Assembly: GCA_029260755.1 (NCBI GenBank)
Contig: JAJDCQ010000059.1
Coordinates: 1 to 64,000 of the forward strand
DNA length: 64,000 nt
Reading direction: 5' to 3'
DNA from: Planctomycetota bacterium
Lineage (GTDB): Bacteria > Planctomycetota > J058 > JAJDCQ01
Part shown: positions 1 to 10,376 of the stretch, piece after piece
Position numbering within the stretch: position 1 is the stretch's first letter
Layout of the letters: each line of letters starts with the position of its first letter
The notes under the pieces: generated by a model
Seen by the model: the letters and a program-made list of their open reading frames with translations, nothing else
Database searches by the model: none
What the model was told of the DNA's origin: nothing
Position numbers and translations under genes: made by a program

Positions 1-3
1 GGG

Positions 4-172
4 AACCGCGGATTACGCGGATTACGCGGAATGCGAGTTGCCGGCGCGCAGTTCATTGCCGACGCCTGCGCTCCCGTTCCAGGAACAGGAGTCTCGGGCG
101 GAGCACCGCGACGCGTCGGCAATGCCTCGGCGACGCCCGAACCAATCCGCGCGATCCGCGAAATCCGCGGTT
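4..172. repeat. Palindromic element A, arms of 9-bp CGCGGATTA units
   Basis: The left arm (4-31) is built from CGCGGATTA-type units. The right arm (145-172) is its imperfect reverse complement, about 25 of 28 positions. Inside, CATTGCCGACGC (54-65) pairs exactly with GCGTCGGCAATG (113-124), and GTTCC-A-GGAAC lies near the centre (76-86), so the whole 169 bp can fold as one nested hairpin. It may extend past the window edge. No coding sequence is supported here: the short ORFs across it are by-products of the repeat. Bases 173-267 hold no gene either; they contain a REP-like motif copy at 212-233. Confidence 0.75.
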
Positions 173-211
173 AGATCTCCTGTCGGCGTTGAATCAGTGG
201 GAACCGTGGAT

Positions 212-233
212 TTCACACGAGAGGGGCCAGGTC
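212..233. repeat. Copy of the TTCACAC...AGGGGCCAGGTC motif
   Basis: This 22-bp sequence closely matches 9956-9977 beside another palindromic element. The shared core is TTCACAC followed by AGGGGCCAGGTC. A shorter third match is at about 9977-9995. It is non-coding and sits just downstream of palindrome A. Confidence 0.5.
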
Positions 234-267
234 TCGGTGCGAAGATCCGGATGCCCGGGACCCGAAG

Positions 268-2028
268 TCAGCCGCCGTGATGCACGGGCAACGGCGCGGT
301 CGTCAGGCACCGGAACGCGGCGCCCGCGGCGGCGAGCCGGACGGCCGGGTCGGCGTCGGCGAGGCCTCGGGCGATCGCGACCGCGGCCGAGGCGGGCTCG
401 AGGTGCCGGGCGGCCGCGGCGGCCTGGGCGCGGGCGATCGGGTCGCGCTCGCCGAGGACGCCGAGCAGCTCCGCGCCGGCGGCGCGTTCGCCCGCGGCGA
501 CGAGGGCTGCGAGGATCGATGCGCGATGCCGGGGCTGGGTCGTCGCCCGGGCCCGAGCCCGGAGCCGCTCGACATCGCCCGAGGCGCCGAGGAGGGCGAG
601 GGTCCGCTCCGCCCGCTCGATCACCGAGCTCGCCCACGGGAGGTCGTCGGCGCGCGGCCCTCCCCCGAGACGCGCAAGCGCGGCCAGGGTCGAGCGCGCG
701 TCCTCGTCGGCGCGACGGGCCAACGCGTCGACCGCCTCGAGGCGCACGAAGGCCGAGGCGTCGCCGAGGGCGGTCTCGATGCGAGCGCGCTCGGCGTCCG
801 GCTCGTCGCGGACGCTCCGGAGGAGGGCGGCCGTCGCGGCCGCGCGCACGATCGGCTCGGCGTCGGCGGCGAGCGACTCGAGCGCCTCGCGAGCGCGTTC
901 CCCGGCGACGCCATCCCGCGCTCCGAGCGGCGCGAGCGCGCCGGCGGCGGCGACCCGCGTCGCGATCGGCGGCGCGGTCGCGGCCCGCTCGACGGCGGTG
1001 AGGAGCCATCTCGGAATCGCCGGCGATGTCCCGGGCGGCGTCCGGTTCGCCGAGGCGAGGAGCTCCTCGGGCCAGCGCTCGGGGGTCGCCCGACCATCCG
1101 CGGCGCGCCGGGCGAGCCAGAGGATCGCCGCGGTCGGCCCGCTCTCGGCATCATCGGCCTCGAGCTCGTCGATGAGCGCTCCGAGCGGCGCGACCTCGCC
1201 GTGCCGGGCGAGCGCCCACGCGACGGCGGCCCGGGCGACCGGGTCGTCTTCCTCCGCGAGGCGAACGTGGAGCGCCGTCCGGGTCTCGGGCCCGCCCTGA
1301 TCGGCGGCATCGCCGAGCGCGCGGGCGGCGGCGGCGCGGACGCCGGCGGCGCGATCGCGGAGCGCCCAGCGCAGCGGCATCGCGGCGGGGCTGCCGAGGT
1401 CGCCGAGCCGGGCGCAGGCGGCGCCGCGGACGCGCTCGTCGTCGTCGTGAAGGAGGACGCGGCGCAGCGCCGGAAGATGATCGGGCGAGCTCGGGAGGCG
1501 GCCGAGGCACGCGACGGCGAGCCGCCGAACCTCGGGCAGCGGATCGTCGAGGGCGGCGAGGACGAGCGCCTCGGGGGCGGTCCGCCCGGCGTCGTGGAGG
1601 GCGCGTGCCGCGCGCAGGCGCGCCTCGGCGTCGCCGCCGCCGAGGGCGTCGGCAACCGTGGCGAGGGCGACCTCGCGGGTGAGCGGCGCGACGAGCGCGT
1701 CGGGCAGGCCGCCGAGGCCGCCGGCCGCGCGGACGGGGTCTCCGGCGAGAATCGACGCGCGGACGAGGACGGCGCGAGCCCGGGCGAGCACGGCCGGGGC
1801 GACCTCGGGGTCGGCGGCGAGAGCGGCCGCGTCGACCAGGATCGCCGGCGCCTCGTCTCGGCTCCGTTCCTCGGCGAGACGCCGCTCGAGGTCGGTGACC
1901 GTTCCGACCGGGCTGGCGCACCCGCCCGCGAGCCCGAGGGCGACGGCGCCCGCGAGGACTCCGATCCGTCCCCATCGTCCCCGACGGGGAGGGCGTGGCG
2001 TCGTCGACGCGTCGCGGGGATCGGTCAT
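268..2028 (-). CDS. HEAT-repeat lipoprotein
   Basis: This is a 586-residue protein with a basic N-terminus, a hydrophobic stretch and a lipobox ending in Cys37 (LAGGC), so it is probably a lipoprotein. From about residue 130 to the end it is built of Ala/Leu/Arg-rich helical repeats (DPLPEVRRLAVACLG, DERVRGAACARLG, DPAVRLAAAGAAF), typical of HEAT/armadillo-like scaffolds. No catalytic motif is seen. The ATG at 2028 is preferred over the longer frame to 2076 because it places the signal sequence near the N-terminus. It lies 172 bp downstream of the tetraheme protein on the same strand, with a possible promoter of its own. The binding partner is unknown. Confidence 0.85.
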   Translation of the reverse strand: MTDPRDASTTPRPPRRGRWGRIGVLAGAVALGLAGGCASPVGTVTDLERRLAEERSRDEAPAILVDAAALAADPEVAPAVLARARAVLVRASILAGDPVRAAGGLGGLPDALVAPLTREVALATVADALGGGDAEARLRAARALHDAGRTAPEALVLAALDDPLPEVRRLAVACLGRLPSSPDHLPALRRVLLHDDDERVRGAACARLGDLGSPAAMPLRWALRDRAAGVRAAAARALGDAADQGGPETRTALHVRLAEEDDPVARAAVAWALARHGEVAPLGALIDELEADDAESGPTAAILWLARRAADGRATPERWPEELLASANRTPPGTSPAIPRWLLTAVERAATAPPIATRVAAAGALAPLGARDGVAGERAREALESLAADAEPIVRAAATAALLRSVRDEPDAERARIETALGDASAFVRLEAVDALARRADEDARSTLAALARLGGGPRADDLPWASSVIERAERTLALLGASGDVERLRARARATTQPRHRASILAALVAAGERAAGAELLGVLGERDPIARAQAAAAARHLEPASAAVAIARGLADADPAVRLAAAGAAFRCLTTAPLPVHHGG

Positions 2029-2082
2029 GGCTCGCTCCGGAGACCGGGGCTCTCGTTCCTTCCTCGAGGGGAGCACGCCCTC

Positions 2083-2110
2083 ATTGTGACCTCGGCGGCG
2101 CGGGACTCAA
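2083..2110 (-). promoter_or_regulatory. Possible sigma70-type promoter for the HEAT lipoprotein
   Basis: On the minus strand, TTGAGT (2110-2105) and CACAAT (2088-2083) are separated by 16 bp, 55 bp upstream of the ATG at 2028. Both boxes are imperfect, so this is a weak call. Confidence 0.3.
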
Positions 2111-2200
2111 GAGCGGCGTCGGCGTCATCGTCGTGACCCGTTCGCGCAGAAGGGCTCACGGTCTTGCGGACCGTCGCCGAGCGCCGGCTCGCGGGGGGGC

Positions 2201-3679
2201 TCAGCGCCGCCGCTTCCAGTGACGGATCGTCTCCATGTAGCGATCGAAGTCGAACGCGGGGCTGTTGTCGGCGTCGTGGCACTGCTCGCACCGCGCCTTC
2301 CAGTGATGGCGCTCGCGCATCCGGCCGAACCCGGCCTCGGGCTTCATCGCGTGCACGCTGCCGACGCCGTGACACATCTCGCACCCCATGCTGGCGAGGT
2401 GGGGGTCCTCGGCCGGCGTGCGCAGCCCGCTCTCGAACCGGTAGCCGGTCGTGTGGCACTCGAGGCACTCGGGGGCGCGGGCGCGCTTGGGGTCCTTCTC
2501 CTCCATGGCGGTGAACGCGCGGGCGTGCTTCTGCTTCTTCCAGATGTCGTACTGCCATCGGTGGCACCCCGAGCATGCGTCGGACCCGATGAACTTGCCT
2601 CCGCTCTCGACCGGGGGGCGCTCGAGGCCGGCGCCGCCGATCGCCGTCGCCTCGGCCCAGAAGCGGTCGAGGATCGACCGCACCGCGCGGTCGTCGGGGA
2701 TCGACGCGCGCATGAGGGACCCCGCCCGGGCGACGGCCCGAAGCGGACCGTCGTCCGCCGCCGGCTCGAGGCCGACCTCGACGACCCGCTTGCCCTTGTC
2801 GCCGGTGCCGAGGACGAGCCCGCCGTCCGCGAGGGCGATCGGGGCGTCGGGGTTCTCGACGCCGTGCCCGGCGATGGTGAGGAGGATCGTCGGGGCGCCG
2901 TCGACCGCCTGGGCGGCGACGCGCTTGGCGACCGCGGCCGCCTCGTCGAGGTCGCCGTGAAAGAGGAGGATGGCGGGCGCGTCGCCCGCCGTGGCGAGCG
3001 CCGCGGCGATCGCGTCGGCAGGCTCGAGCCACTGCAGCGCGGGGTCGCTCTCGACGGCCGGGCGGAGCGAGGCGCCGATGGCCGCGGTGATCGTGAGCCG
3101 GGGGCCCTCGCCCGGCGCGCGCCAGCGGACGACCCGGGCGAACGGAAAGCGCGCGTCGCCCTCGACGCCCCGATGCGCGACGTTCGCGGCGAGCAGCGGG
3201 ACGCCGGTGGCCGCGCCGAGCTCCGCGAGCTTCGCGGCGCCGAGGCGGAGGTCGAGGTCGCCGACCGCGACGGCCGCGCAGCCGGTCGTCGCGAGCGCCT
3301 CGAGGGCGGTGCGCGCCTCGAGCTCGAGGAGGGCGGGGGCGAGCACCTTCGGACCGGTGAGGTCGCCGGTGTCGAGGTGGAGGACCCCCTCGACGCCGGT
3401 CCGATCGAGCCGCTCACGAAGTCGAGCGATCCAGGATGCGCGCCGCGCGAGGCCGCCGACCTGGCCCTCGCTGCAGCCGCACGGCTCGAGCCATCCGCGG
3501 AGCTCACCGCTCGCCACGACGACGACCGAGGCCTGCTCCTTCGCACCGTCCGCGACGCCGTCGCCGGCCTCGGCGCGGGGGCGGACGGCGAGCACGCCGG
3601 CGCCGGCGGTCGTCGCGATCGCGGCGAGCGCGAGGCCGGCGACGACCCGGCCGGGGCGACCGGTGGGGACCGCGTTCAC
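2201..3679 (-). CDS. UshA-like protein with tetraheme cytochrome c C-terminus
   Basis: This 492-residue exported protein has an N-terminal hydrophobic segment at about residues 10-32. The middle contains an EPCGCSEGQ.GGLARR motif (Cys67, Cys69) and DTGD, resembling the 5'-nucleotidase/UshA-like metallophosphoesterase-derived families seen in planctomycetes and deltaproteobacteria. The last 130 residues carry four CxxCH heme-binding motifs (Cys369, 405, 433 and 464), as in cytochrome c554-type proteins. It probably acts in periplasmic electron transfer; the substrate is unknown. The GTG start at 3679 overlaps the TGA of the DUF1573 gene (GTGA), so the two are translationally coupled. Confidence 0.8.
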   Translation of the reverse strand: MNAVPTGRPGRVVAGLALAAIATTAGAGVLAVRPRAEAGDGVADGAKEQASVVVVASGELRGWLEPCGCSEGQVGGLARRASWIARLRERLDRTGVEGVLHLDTGDLTGPKVLAPALLELEARTALEALATTGCAAVAVGDLDLRLGAAKLAELGAATGVPLLAANVAHRGVEGDARFPFARVVRWRAPGEGPRLTITAAIGASLRPAVESDPALQWLEPADAIAAALATAGDAPAILLFHGDLDEAAAVAKRVAAQAVDGAPTILLTIAGHGVENPDAPIALADGGLVLGTGDKGKRVVEVGLEPAADDGPLRAVARAGSLMRASIPDDRAVRSILDRFWAEATAIGGAGLERPPVESGGKFIGSDACSGCHRWQYDIWKKQKHARAFTAMEEKDPKRARAPECLECHTTGYRFESGLRTPAEDPHLASMGCEMCHGVGSVHAMKPEAGFGRMRERHHWKARCEQCHDADNSPAFDFDRYMETIRHWKRRR

Positions 3680-5133
3680 CTTCCGTCGCCGCCGCTTCCG
3701 CCGCTGCTCCCGGCGCCGGCGGGCGCGCGCGGGGCGATCACCCGGACGGGGAGGCGGACGGTCTCCTCGCCGGCCACGTCGGTCCCGATCAGGACGGCCG
3801 CGTCGCCCGGCTTCGCGTCGGCCGGCGCGGTCACGCGGAACGTGAACGAGACCACGGGCGCGCTGCGGTCCCCGTCGCCTTCGGCCACGCCGCACGCCTG
3901 GCCGCGGAGCGACGCGATCTTCACCTTCTCCCCGTCATCGCGACGCACCGTGATCGGAGCGGAGGTCTTGCCCGCCTCGACGACCACACCGGGCGGGTCG
4001 AGCTGGACGAGGCCGTCGATGATCCCGAAGACGGGCACCTCGATCAGCGGCTGACTCGGATCGGTCGTGAACAGGCGCAGGGTGGCCGTGAACGGGCCCG
4101 GCGGCGCGTCCTTCTTGACGCGGACCGTCGCCTCGAAGCGGCGGCGGTCGATCACCTCGACGAGGTCGACCTCGAGGAGCGCGTTCGCGTCGGTCTCGCC
4201 GGGGCCGACGATCTGGATCGTCTCGATGCCGAGGAGCGGCTTCTGGTCCGGGCGCTCGATCACGATCGCCCGCTCCTTGCCCTCGCCGCGTCGAACGCGC
4301 TGGAGCTCGAGGATCTCGGGCGCCCAGATGACCTCGCCGGTGAGCGTCGCGATCACCGGCACGTTCACGACCGGCTGCTTGGGGTGATCGGTCGTGACCC
4401 GCAGCACCTCGTTCACCAACCCTGGCGGCGCGTCGGATGAGAGCCGGACCGTCAGCTCGATGGCGGGGCGCGCTCCGGCCTCGGTCTTCACCGGGGCGCT
4501 CGTCGCGGTGATCCACGACCGGGGCGTCTCGATCCCCTTCACCGTGAACGTCCTGGTCTTCTTGTCGGCGAGGACGATCCGGACCTTCCGCTCGAGCTCC
4601 GCGCCGCGGACGGTCGCCCCGAAGTAGGCGGCGCCCGGGACGACGTTCCAGAGCGACACGATCTCGGCGCCGATCCGGACCGCGCTCACGTACTGGCCGT
4701 AGTCCTTCTCGCGCGGATCGTTGGTGTAGAGGTAGACGCGGATGTCCTGGTAGCCGATCTTGTCCTTGCTGTCGAAGACGATCCCGATCGTGCCCGCCTC
4801 GCCGGCGGCGAGCGTCTTCTTCGAGGTGAGCACCGCCGTGCAGCCGCACGTCGTCTTGATCTTCTTGATGTCGAGCGGCGCATCGCCCTCGTTCCGGAAC
4901 GCGATCGAGAGCTCGCGCTTCTCGCCCTGGTAGAGCGAGCCGAGGTCGTAGGTCTTCTCGTCGAACTTGATCCGAGGATGAGGCCCCGGGGGAACCTCGC
5001 CGTCGCGGGGCAGGCCGGGCACGCCGACGGGCGGGCGGTCGCCCTGAGCGCTCGCGGGCGCGGCGCCCAGGAGGACGACGAGGGGAAGGACGACGGCGAC
5101 GGCCGTGGCGGCGACGGTCGATCGAGGGGTCAT
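3676..5133 (-). CDS. DUF1573 (ASH/HYDIN-like) exported protein
   Basis: This 485-residue protein has a signal peptide (about residues 1-29, ending ASAQ). The first domain is a clear DUF1573 unit: YDLGSLYQGEK, FRNEGDAPLDI, TTCGCTAV and the GIVFDS segment. Further beta-rich repeats with TTDHPKQP and TTDPSQP motifs follow, so about three Ig-like ASH domains are present. These domains commonly occur in exported proteins of Bacteroidetes and Planctomycetes; their function is unknown. The ATG at 5133 is chosen because GGAGGAG precedes it by about 7 bp and the signal peptide follows. It forms a coupled pair with the tetraheme protein. Confidence 0.85.
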   Translation of the reverse strand: MTPRSTVAATAVAVVLPLVVLLGAAPASAQGDRPPVGVPGLPRDGEVPPGPHPRIKFDEKTYDLGSLYQGEKRELSIAFRNEGDAPLDIKKIKTTCGCTAVLTSKKTLAAGEAGTIGIVFDSKDKIGYQDIRVYLYTNDPREKDYGQYVSAVRIGAEIVSLWNVVPGAAYFGATVRGAELERKVRIVLADKKTRTFTVKGIETPRSWITATSAPVKTEAGARPAIELTVRLSSDAPPGLVNEVLRVTTDHPKQPVVNVPVIATLTGEVIWAPEILELQRVRRGEGKERAIVIERPDQKPLLGIETIQIVGPGETDANALLEVDLVEVIDRRRFEATVRVKKDAPPGPFTATLRLFTTDPSQPLIEVPVFGIIDGLVQLDPPGVVVEAGKTSAPITVRRDDGEKVKIASLRGQACGVAEGDGDRSAPVVSFTFRVTAPADAKPGDAAVLIGTDVAGEETVRLPVRVIAPRAPAGAGSSGGSGGDGR

Positions 5134-5433
5134 CGGGCGCTCCTCCGGGGGGCGAGCCGGGCCGCGAGCTCGAGGGTGCGATGGGGCGAGTTCGGTCGGT
5201 GTCGGGTCTGGATGATACTCGGCCAGGCGGGCGCGGGGAAGCGCACCTCGTTCAGGATGATGACGATGCGAACCGCGCCCGCCCTGCGGGTGGCCGTGAG
5301 CAACGTCGCCGGATCCCGTCTCATCACTACGGAGATGGATGATGGCGAGCGCCGGGGCGGACCCGTCCGCGGGCGCGCCAAACCACGACCATTCCGATGG
5401 ATCCAGGCGCGGGGGCCGACGGCTCCGGCTCGT
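5134..5433. other. Divergent intergenic region
   Basis: About 425 bp separate the divergent genes starting at 5133 and 5559. On the minus strand a TATCAT -10-like box (5217-5212) could serve the DUF1573 gene, but its -35 region is poor. Apart from that and the plus-strand promoter at 5434-5462, no gene, RNA or repeat was recognised. Confidence 0.35.
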
Positions 5434-5462
5434 TTGATGTTCCCGGAGCGGACCGCTAGAAT
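5434..5462 (+). promoter_or_regulatory. Sigma70-type promoter for the four-TM protein
   Basis: TTGATG (5434-5439) and TAGAAT (5457-5462) are separated by exactly 17 bp. The predicted transcription start is near 5469, giving a leader of about 90 nt before the ATG at 5559. Confidence 0.6.
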
Positions 5463-5558
5463 GCGCCGCTCTTCTGCCGCGGGCGGCCCGCGAGGCGAGA
5501 TTCGGCGCGGGATTCCGCGCCATCGACGTCTCGAGCCGAGCCCGCCGAGGAGATTCCG

Positions 5559-6419
5559 ATGGCCGACGAAGGCGCCCCCCAGCCCGAGACTCCGCCCGCC
5601 GCGCCTACGCCGGCGCCGGCGGCTTCGCCCGCGCCCGCCGGGGGCGCCGAGTCGCTCCATCCGGTCAATCAGGCCGGGATCCTCAAGGAGGACGAGGCGC
5701 CGCACAAGGTCATCATCCGGCCCTACCCGAGCATCATCTATCTCTATCCGACCATCCTGGTCGCGCTCGTCTGCGGCCTCGGCTCGCTGTTCACGATGGA
5801 CTCGGTCAACCTCGGCGACGGAAGCGTCAAGCTGCCGAGCGGGATCGAGACGAGCACCGTCTACCCGATCGAGGCGCAGGCGTCGCTCTTCGGGCTGCTC
5901 TTCATCGGAGTGCTCGCGTTCAACCTGAGCGTCCTCGCGTTCGACTTCACCCGCGCGGCGTTCGTCGCCCTGATCTTCTTCTTCGCCTTCATCGGCGTCG
6001 GCGGCTGGCTCCTCGAGAGCCAGACCGGGGCGATCACCAAGCTCGCGGGGATCGTCGGCAGCTTCCACTTCTACGCGAACCCGCAGTTCTACTTCGGCGT
6101 CTTCGTGATCCTGTCCCTGATCTTCGGGGGGGTCTTCATCCAGACGCGGTTCGACTACTGGGAGCTCCAGCACAACGAGCTTCTGCATCACCGGGGTCTC
6201 GTCGGCGACGTGGAGCGCTTCAGCGCCCACTACGTGCGGTGGACGAAGGAGATCCCGGACGTGTTCGAATACTGCCTCCTCCTCTCGGGCCGGCTCGTGC
6301 TCTACGTCCGGGAGCGAGAGAAGCCGATCGTTCTGCCGAACGTGCTGAACATCAACCGCCTCGAGCTGCGCATGGCGAAGATCCAGTCGACCATGCACGT
6401 CAAGGTGGACACCCACTAG
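5559..6419 (+). CDS. Four-TM protein with PH-like C-terminal domain
   Basis: This 286-residue protein starts with a Pro/Ala-rich cytoplasmic tail of about 45 residues. Four hydrophobic helices follow (about 58-80, 107-130, 132-152 and 177-194). A soluble C-terminus of about 90 residues (DYWELQHNELLHHRG...LVLYVREREKPIVLPNVLNI) resembles bacterial PH-like domains, but that match is tentative. GAGGAG precedes the ATG by about 5 bp. It stands alone, with its own promoter and a palindrome after the stop. The function is not known. Confidence 0.75.
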   Translation: MADEGAPQPETPPAAPTPAPAASPAPAGGAESLHPVNQAGILKEDEAPHKVIIRPYPSIIYLYPTILVALVCGLGSLFTMDSVNLGDGSVKLPSGIETSTVYPIEAQASLFGLLFIGVLAFNLSVLAFDFTRAAFVALIFFFAFIGVGGWLLESQTGAITKLAGIVGSFHFYANPQFYFGVFVILSLIFGGVFIQTRFDYWELQHNELLHHRGLVGDVERFSAHYVRWTKEIPDVFEYCLLLSGRLVLYVREREKPIVLPNVLNINRLELRMAKIQSTMHVKVDTH

Positions 6420-6429
6420 CAGAGACCTT

Positions 6430-6447
6430 CGGCCGCGCGCGCGGCCG
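6430..6447. terminator. GC-only perfect palindrome downstream of the four-TM gene
   Basis: An 18-bp perfect palindrome (CGGCCGCG/CGCGGCCG) starts 11 bp after the TAG stop. It could act as an intrinsic terminator, but no T-tract follows. The rest of 6420-6619 shows further GC-rich dyads and the sucC ribosome-binding site, but no clear promoter. Confidence 0.35.
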
Positions 6448-6619
6448 TGCAAAAGTCGTAAGAGAGAAACACTGAGGGGACGCCGGCCGGCAGGAAGGCC
6501 GACGTCCGTGTCGCGGCCGGCGGGTCGGTTGATCGACCCGCGGGGCGTGATCGTGCGTCCTCACCGAGTCTTCGGGGACGAGAGTCCCTTCGAGGGATCG
6601 CAGTCAAGGGGAGCTGTTC

Positions 6620-7774
<1,155 letters not shown>

Positions 7775-7785
7775 GAGAGACCCAG

Positions 7786-8664
<879 letters not shown>

Positions 8665-8702
8665 TCGCCCGACCGGTAGCAAACGACTCAACTGGTAGCG
8701 AC

Positions 8703-8727
8703 CCGCCCGGGCGATCCGCCCGGGCGG
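8703..8727. terminator. Strong hairpin between sucD and mdh
   Basis: CCGCCCGGGCG (8703-8713) and CGCCCGGGCGG (8717-8727) pair perfectly around a 3-nt loop, 38 bp after the sucD stop. No T-run follows. It may terminate or attenuate readthrough from sucCD into mdh, or protect the upstream mRNA from 3' decay. Confidence 0.5.
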
Positions 8728-8779
8728 CGTCGTGTCCGACCATCGAACAATCAACGCTCGATCGAGCAGGAGAACCCAG

Positions 8780-9766
8780 ATGGAGCCCATCCGCGTCGCC
8801 GTCACGGGTGCAGCCGGTGCGATCGGCTACGCCCTCGTCCCCCGGATCGCCTGCGGGGCCGTCTTCGGGCCCGACCGCCCGGTCATCCTGCAGCTCCTCG
8901 AGCTCACGCCGGTGCTGTCGGCCCTCGAGGGCGTCCGGATGGAGCTCGAGGATTGCGCGCCCTCGACCCTCGCCGGGATCGAGTGCACCGACAAGGCCGA
9001 GGAGGCCTTCGACCGGGCGCAGGCCATCTTCCTCGTCGGCGCCAAGCCGCGCGGGAAGGGCCAGGAGCGCAAGGACCTGATCCGCGACAACGCGGGCATC
9101 TTCAAGGTCCAGGGCAAGGCGATCAACGACGCGGCCAGCCGTGACGCCCGCGTCATCGTCGTCGGCAACCCGTGCAACACCAACTGCCTCATCGCGATGA
9201 GCCACGCCCCGAACATCCCGGCCGCGAACTGGTCGGCGATGGTCCGGCTCGATCAGAACCGGGCGAAGGCGCAGCTCGCCAACAAGACGTCGCGGCCGGT
9301 GAGCGACGTCAAGAAGATGGCGATCTGGGGCAATCACAGCGCGACCCAGTACCCGAGCGTCCAGCACGCGACGATCGGCGGCCGGGCCGTCCGCGACGTG
9401 GTGACGGACAAGGAGTGGCTCGACGAGAGCTTCATCAAGACCGTCCAGCAGCGCGGCAAGGCGATCATCGACGCGCGCGGCGCGTCGAGCGCGACGAGCG
9501 CGGCGAACGCGGCGATCGACCACATGCGCGAGTGGTTCCTCGGAACGCCGAACGGCGACTGGTCGTCGATCGGCGTGCCGAGCGACGGCTTCTACGACGT
9601 CCCCGAGGGGCTCGTCTGCGGCGTCCCGACCGTCTGCCGCGGCGACGGGACCTACGACATCATCCGCGACCTCGAGCTGGACGACTTCGGTCGCCCCCTC
9701 TTCGCCAAGACGGTGAAGGAGCTCGAGGAGGAGCGCGACGCGGTCCGGGATCTCCTCGGCAGCTAG
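8780..9766 (+). CDS. mdh: Malate dehydrogenase (NAD-type, type 2)
   Basis: This 328-residue protein oxidises malate to oxaloacetate. The nucleotide-binding loop is [10 protein letters not shown], and [13 protein letters not shown] matches the Thermus/actinobacterial type-2 branch. The substrate loop [15 protein letters not shown] keeps both arginines but has Gln in place of the usual Met. The catalytic histidine lies in [22 protein letters not shown] precedes the ATG at 8780; the longer frame to 8732 lacks a good site. It probably works with the sucCD products just upstream. Confidence 0.97.
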   Translation: MEPIRVAVTGAAGAIGYALVPRIACGAVFGPDRPVILQLLELTPVLSALEGVRMELEDCAPSTLAGIECTDKAEEAFDRAQAIFLVGAKPRGKGQERKDLIRDNAGIFKVQGKAINDAASRDARVIVVGNPCNTNCLIAMSHAPNIPAANWSAMVRLDQNRAKAQLANKTSRPVSDVKKMAIWGNHSATQYPSVQHATIGGRAVRDVVTDKEWLDESFIKTVQQRGKAIIDARGASSATSAANAAIDHMREWFLGTPNGDWSSIGVPSDGFYDVPEGLVCGVPTVCRGDGTYDIIRDLELDDFGRPLFAKTVKELEEERDAVRDLLGS

Positions 9767-9797
9767 CGAGCGCCTCTTCGCACGCAGATCGCAGGAC

Positions 9798-9823
9798 GGG
9801 GCGCGTCGTCTTCGGCGCGCCCC
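9798..9823. terminator. GC-rich hairpin after mdh
   Basis: GGGGCGCG (9798-9805) pairs with CGCGCCCC (9816-9823) around a 10-nt loop, 32 bp after the mdh stop. It is a plausible terminator, though no T-tract is seen. Confidence 0.45.
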
Positions 9824-9880
9824 GCTGCGATGATGGGGATGTCACCACGGAGACACGGAGAACACGGAGGATCTTCTGCA
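9824..9880. repeat. Half copy (left arm) of palindromic element B
   Basis: GCTGCGATGATGGGGATG followed by three CACGGAG-type units repeats the left flank and arm found at 10054-10097. No matching right arm is seen nearby, so this looks like a truncated copy, separated from the complete one by a REP-like palindrome. Confidence 0.65.
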
Positions 9881-9938
9881 TCGCGCCGTCCGCCTGGGAT
9901 TCCAGGGGGATTCTTGGTGTGAGTCCTGGTGTGAATCC

Positions 9939-10043
9939 AGGGGTCAGGTCCAGGATTCACACCGAAGGGGCCAGGTCACACCAGAGGGGCCAGTTCAGCT
10001 ACTGCGACAGATTCGCTCGTGTGATTCCTGGACCTGACCCCTT
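9939..10043. repeat. REP-like palindrome with GGGGTCAGGTCC core
   Basis: The 24-bp left arm (9939-9962) and right arm (10019-10043) are near-perfect reverse complements, with core GGGGTCAGGTCCAGGA and outer TCACAC. The 56-bp loop carries two AGGGGCCAG motif copies. Sequences of this kind are known companions of REP-associated IS200/IS605-like tyrosine transposases (RAYT); no such transposase is in this window. The 9767-10300 stretch holds no gene. Confidence 0.65.
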
Positions 10044-10053
10044 CGATTCACGC

Positions 10054-10251
10054 GCTGCGATGATGGGATGAACCACGGAGGCACGGAGACACGGAGGATC
10101 TCCGGAGCGAGCGCCGAGCGCGCTTCTTCGCTCGCGGGGCAGTAGGCGACGGAGACCTCTTCTCCGGGCGTTCCAGCTGCGCTGAGACTCTGGCGCGTTC
10201 TCCGAAGCTCCTCCGTGTCTCCGTGCCTCCGTGCCTCCGTGGTTCCATCCC
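10054..10251. repeat. Palindromic element B, arms of 8-bp CACGGAGN units
   Basis: The left arm (about 10065-10107) is GGGATGAACCACGGAGG followed by further CACGGAG units and ending TCCGGAG. The right arm (10200-10251) is its reverse complement, with one extra 8-bp unit. Smaller dyads lie in the loop (for example GCGAGCG/CGCTCGC). The element is non-coding; frames crossing it are repeat artefacts. It ends 50 bp before the serA promoter. Confidence 0.75.
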
Positions 10252-10300
10252 TCGCCGAAGGCGAACCTGCTGCCGTCCCGCCGTTGATCCGACCGGGGGC

Positions 10301-10329
10301 TTTACGGGCGGCTGATCGTCGCGTAATCT
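10301..10329 (+). promoter_or_regulatory. Sigma70-type promoter for serA
   Basis: TTTACG (10301-10306) and TAATCT (10324-10329) are separated by 17 bp. The predicted start is near 10336, giving a leader of about 40 nt containing GAGGA before the ATG at 10377. Confidence 0.55.
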
Positions 10330-10376
10330 CGGCGCCTTCGCAGGGTCTCCAGACCCGCCTCGAGGATCCTCCTCCC

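Noticed and set aside
10060-10250. CACGGAG unit series considered as a CRISPR array
   Set aside because: Units are 8 bp with no spacers, the two series are inverted to each other, and no cas genes are present.
9767-10376. tRNA or riboswitch in the mdh-serA gap
   Set aside because: No cloverleaf, CCA end or known aptamer core was found; the structure is accounted for by the repeat elements and a serA promoter.
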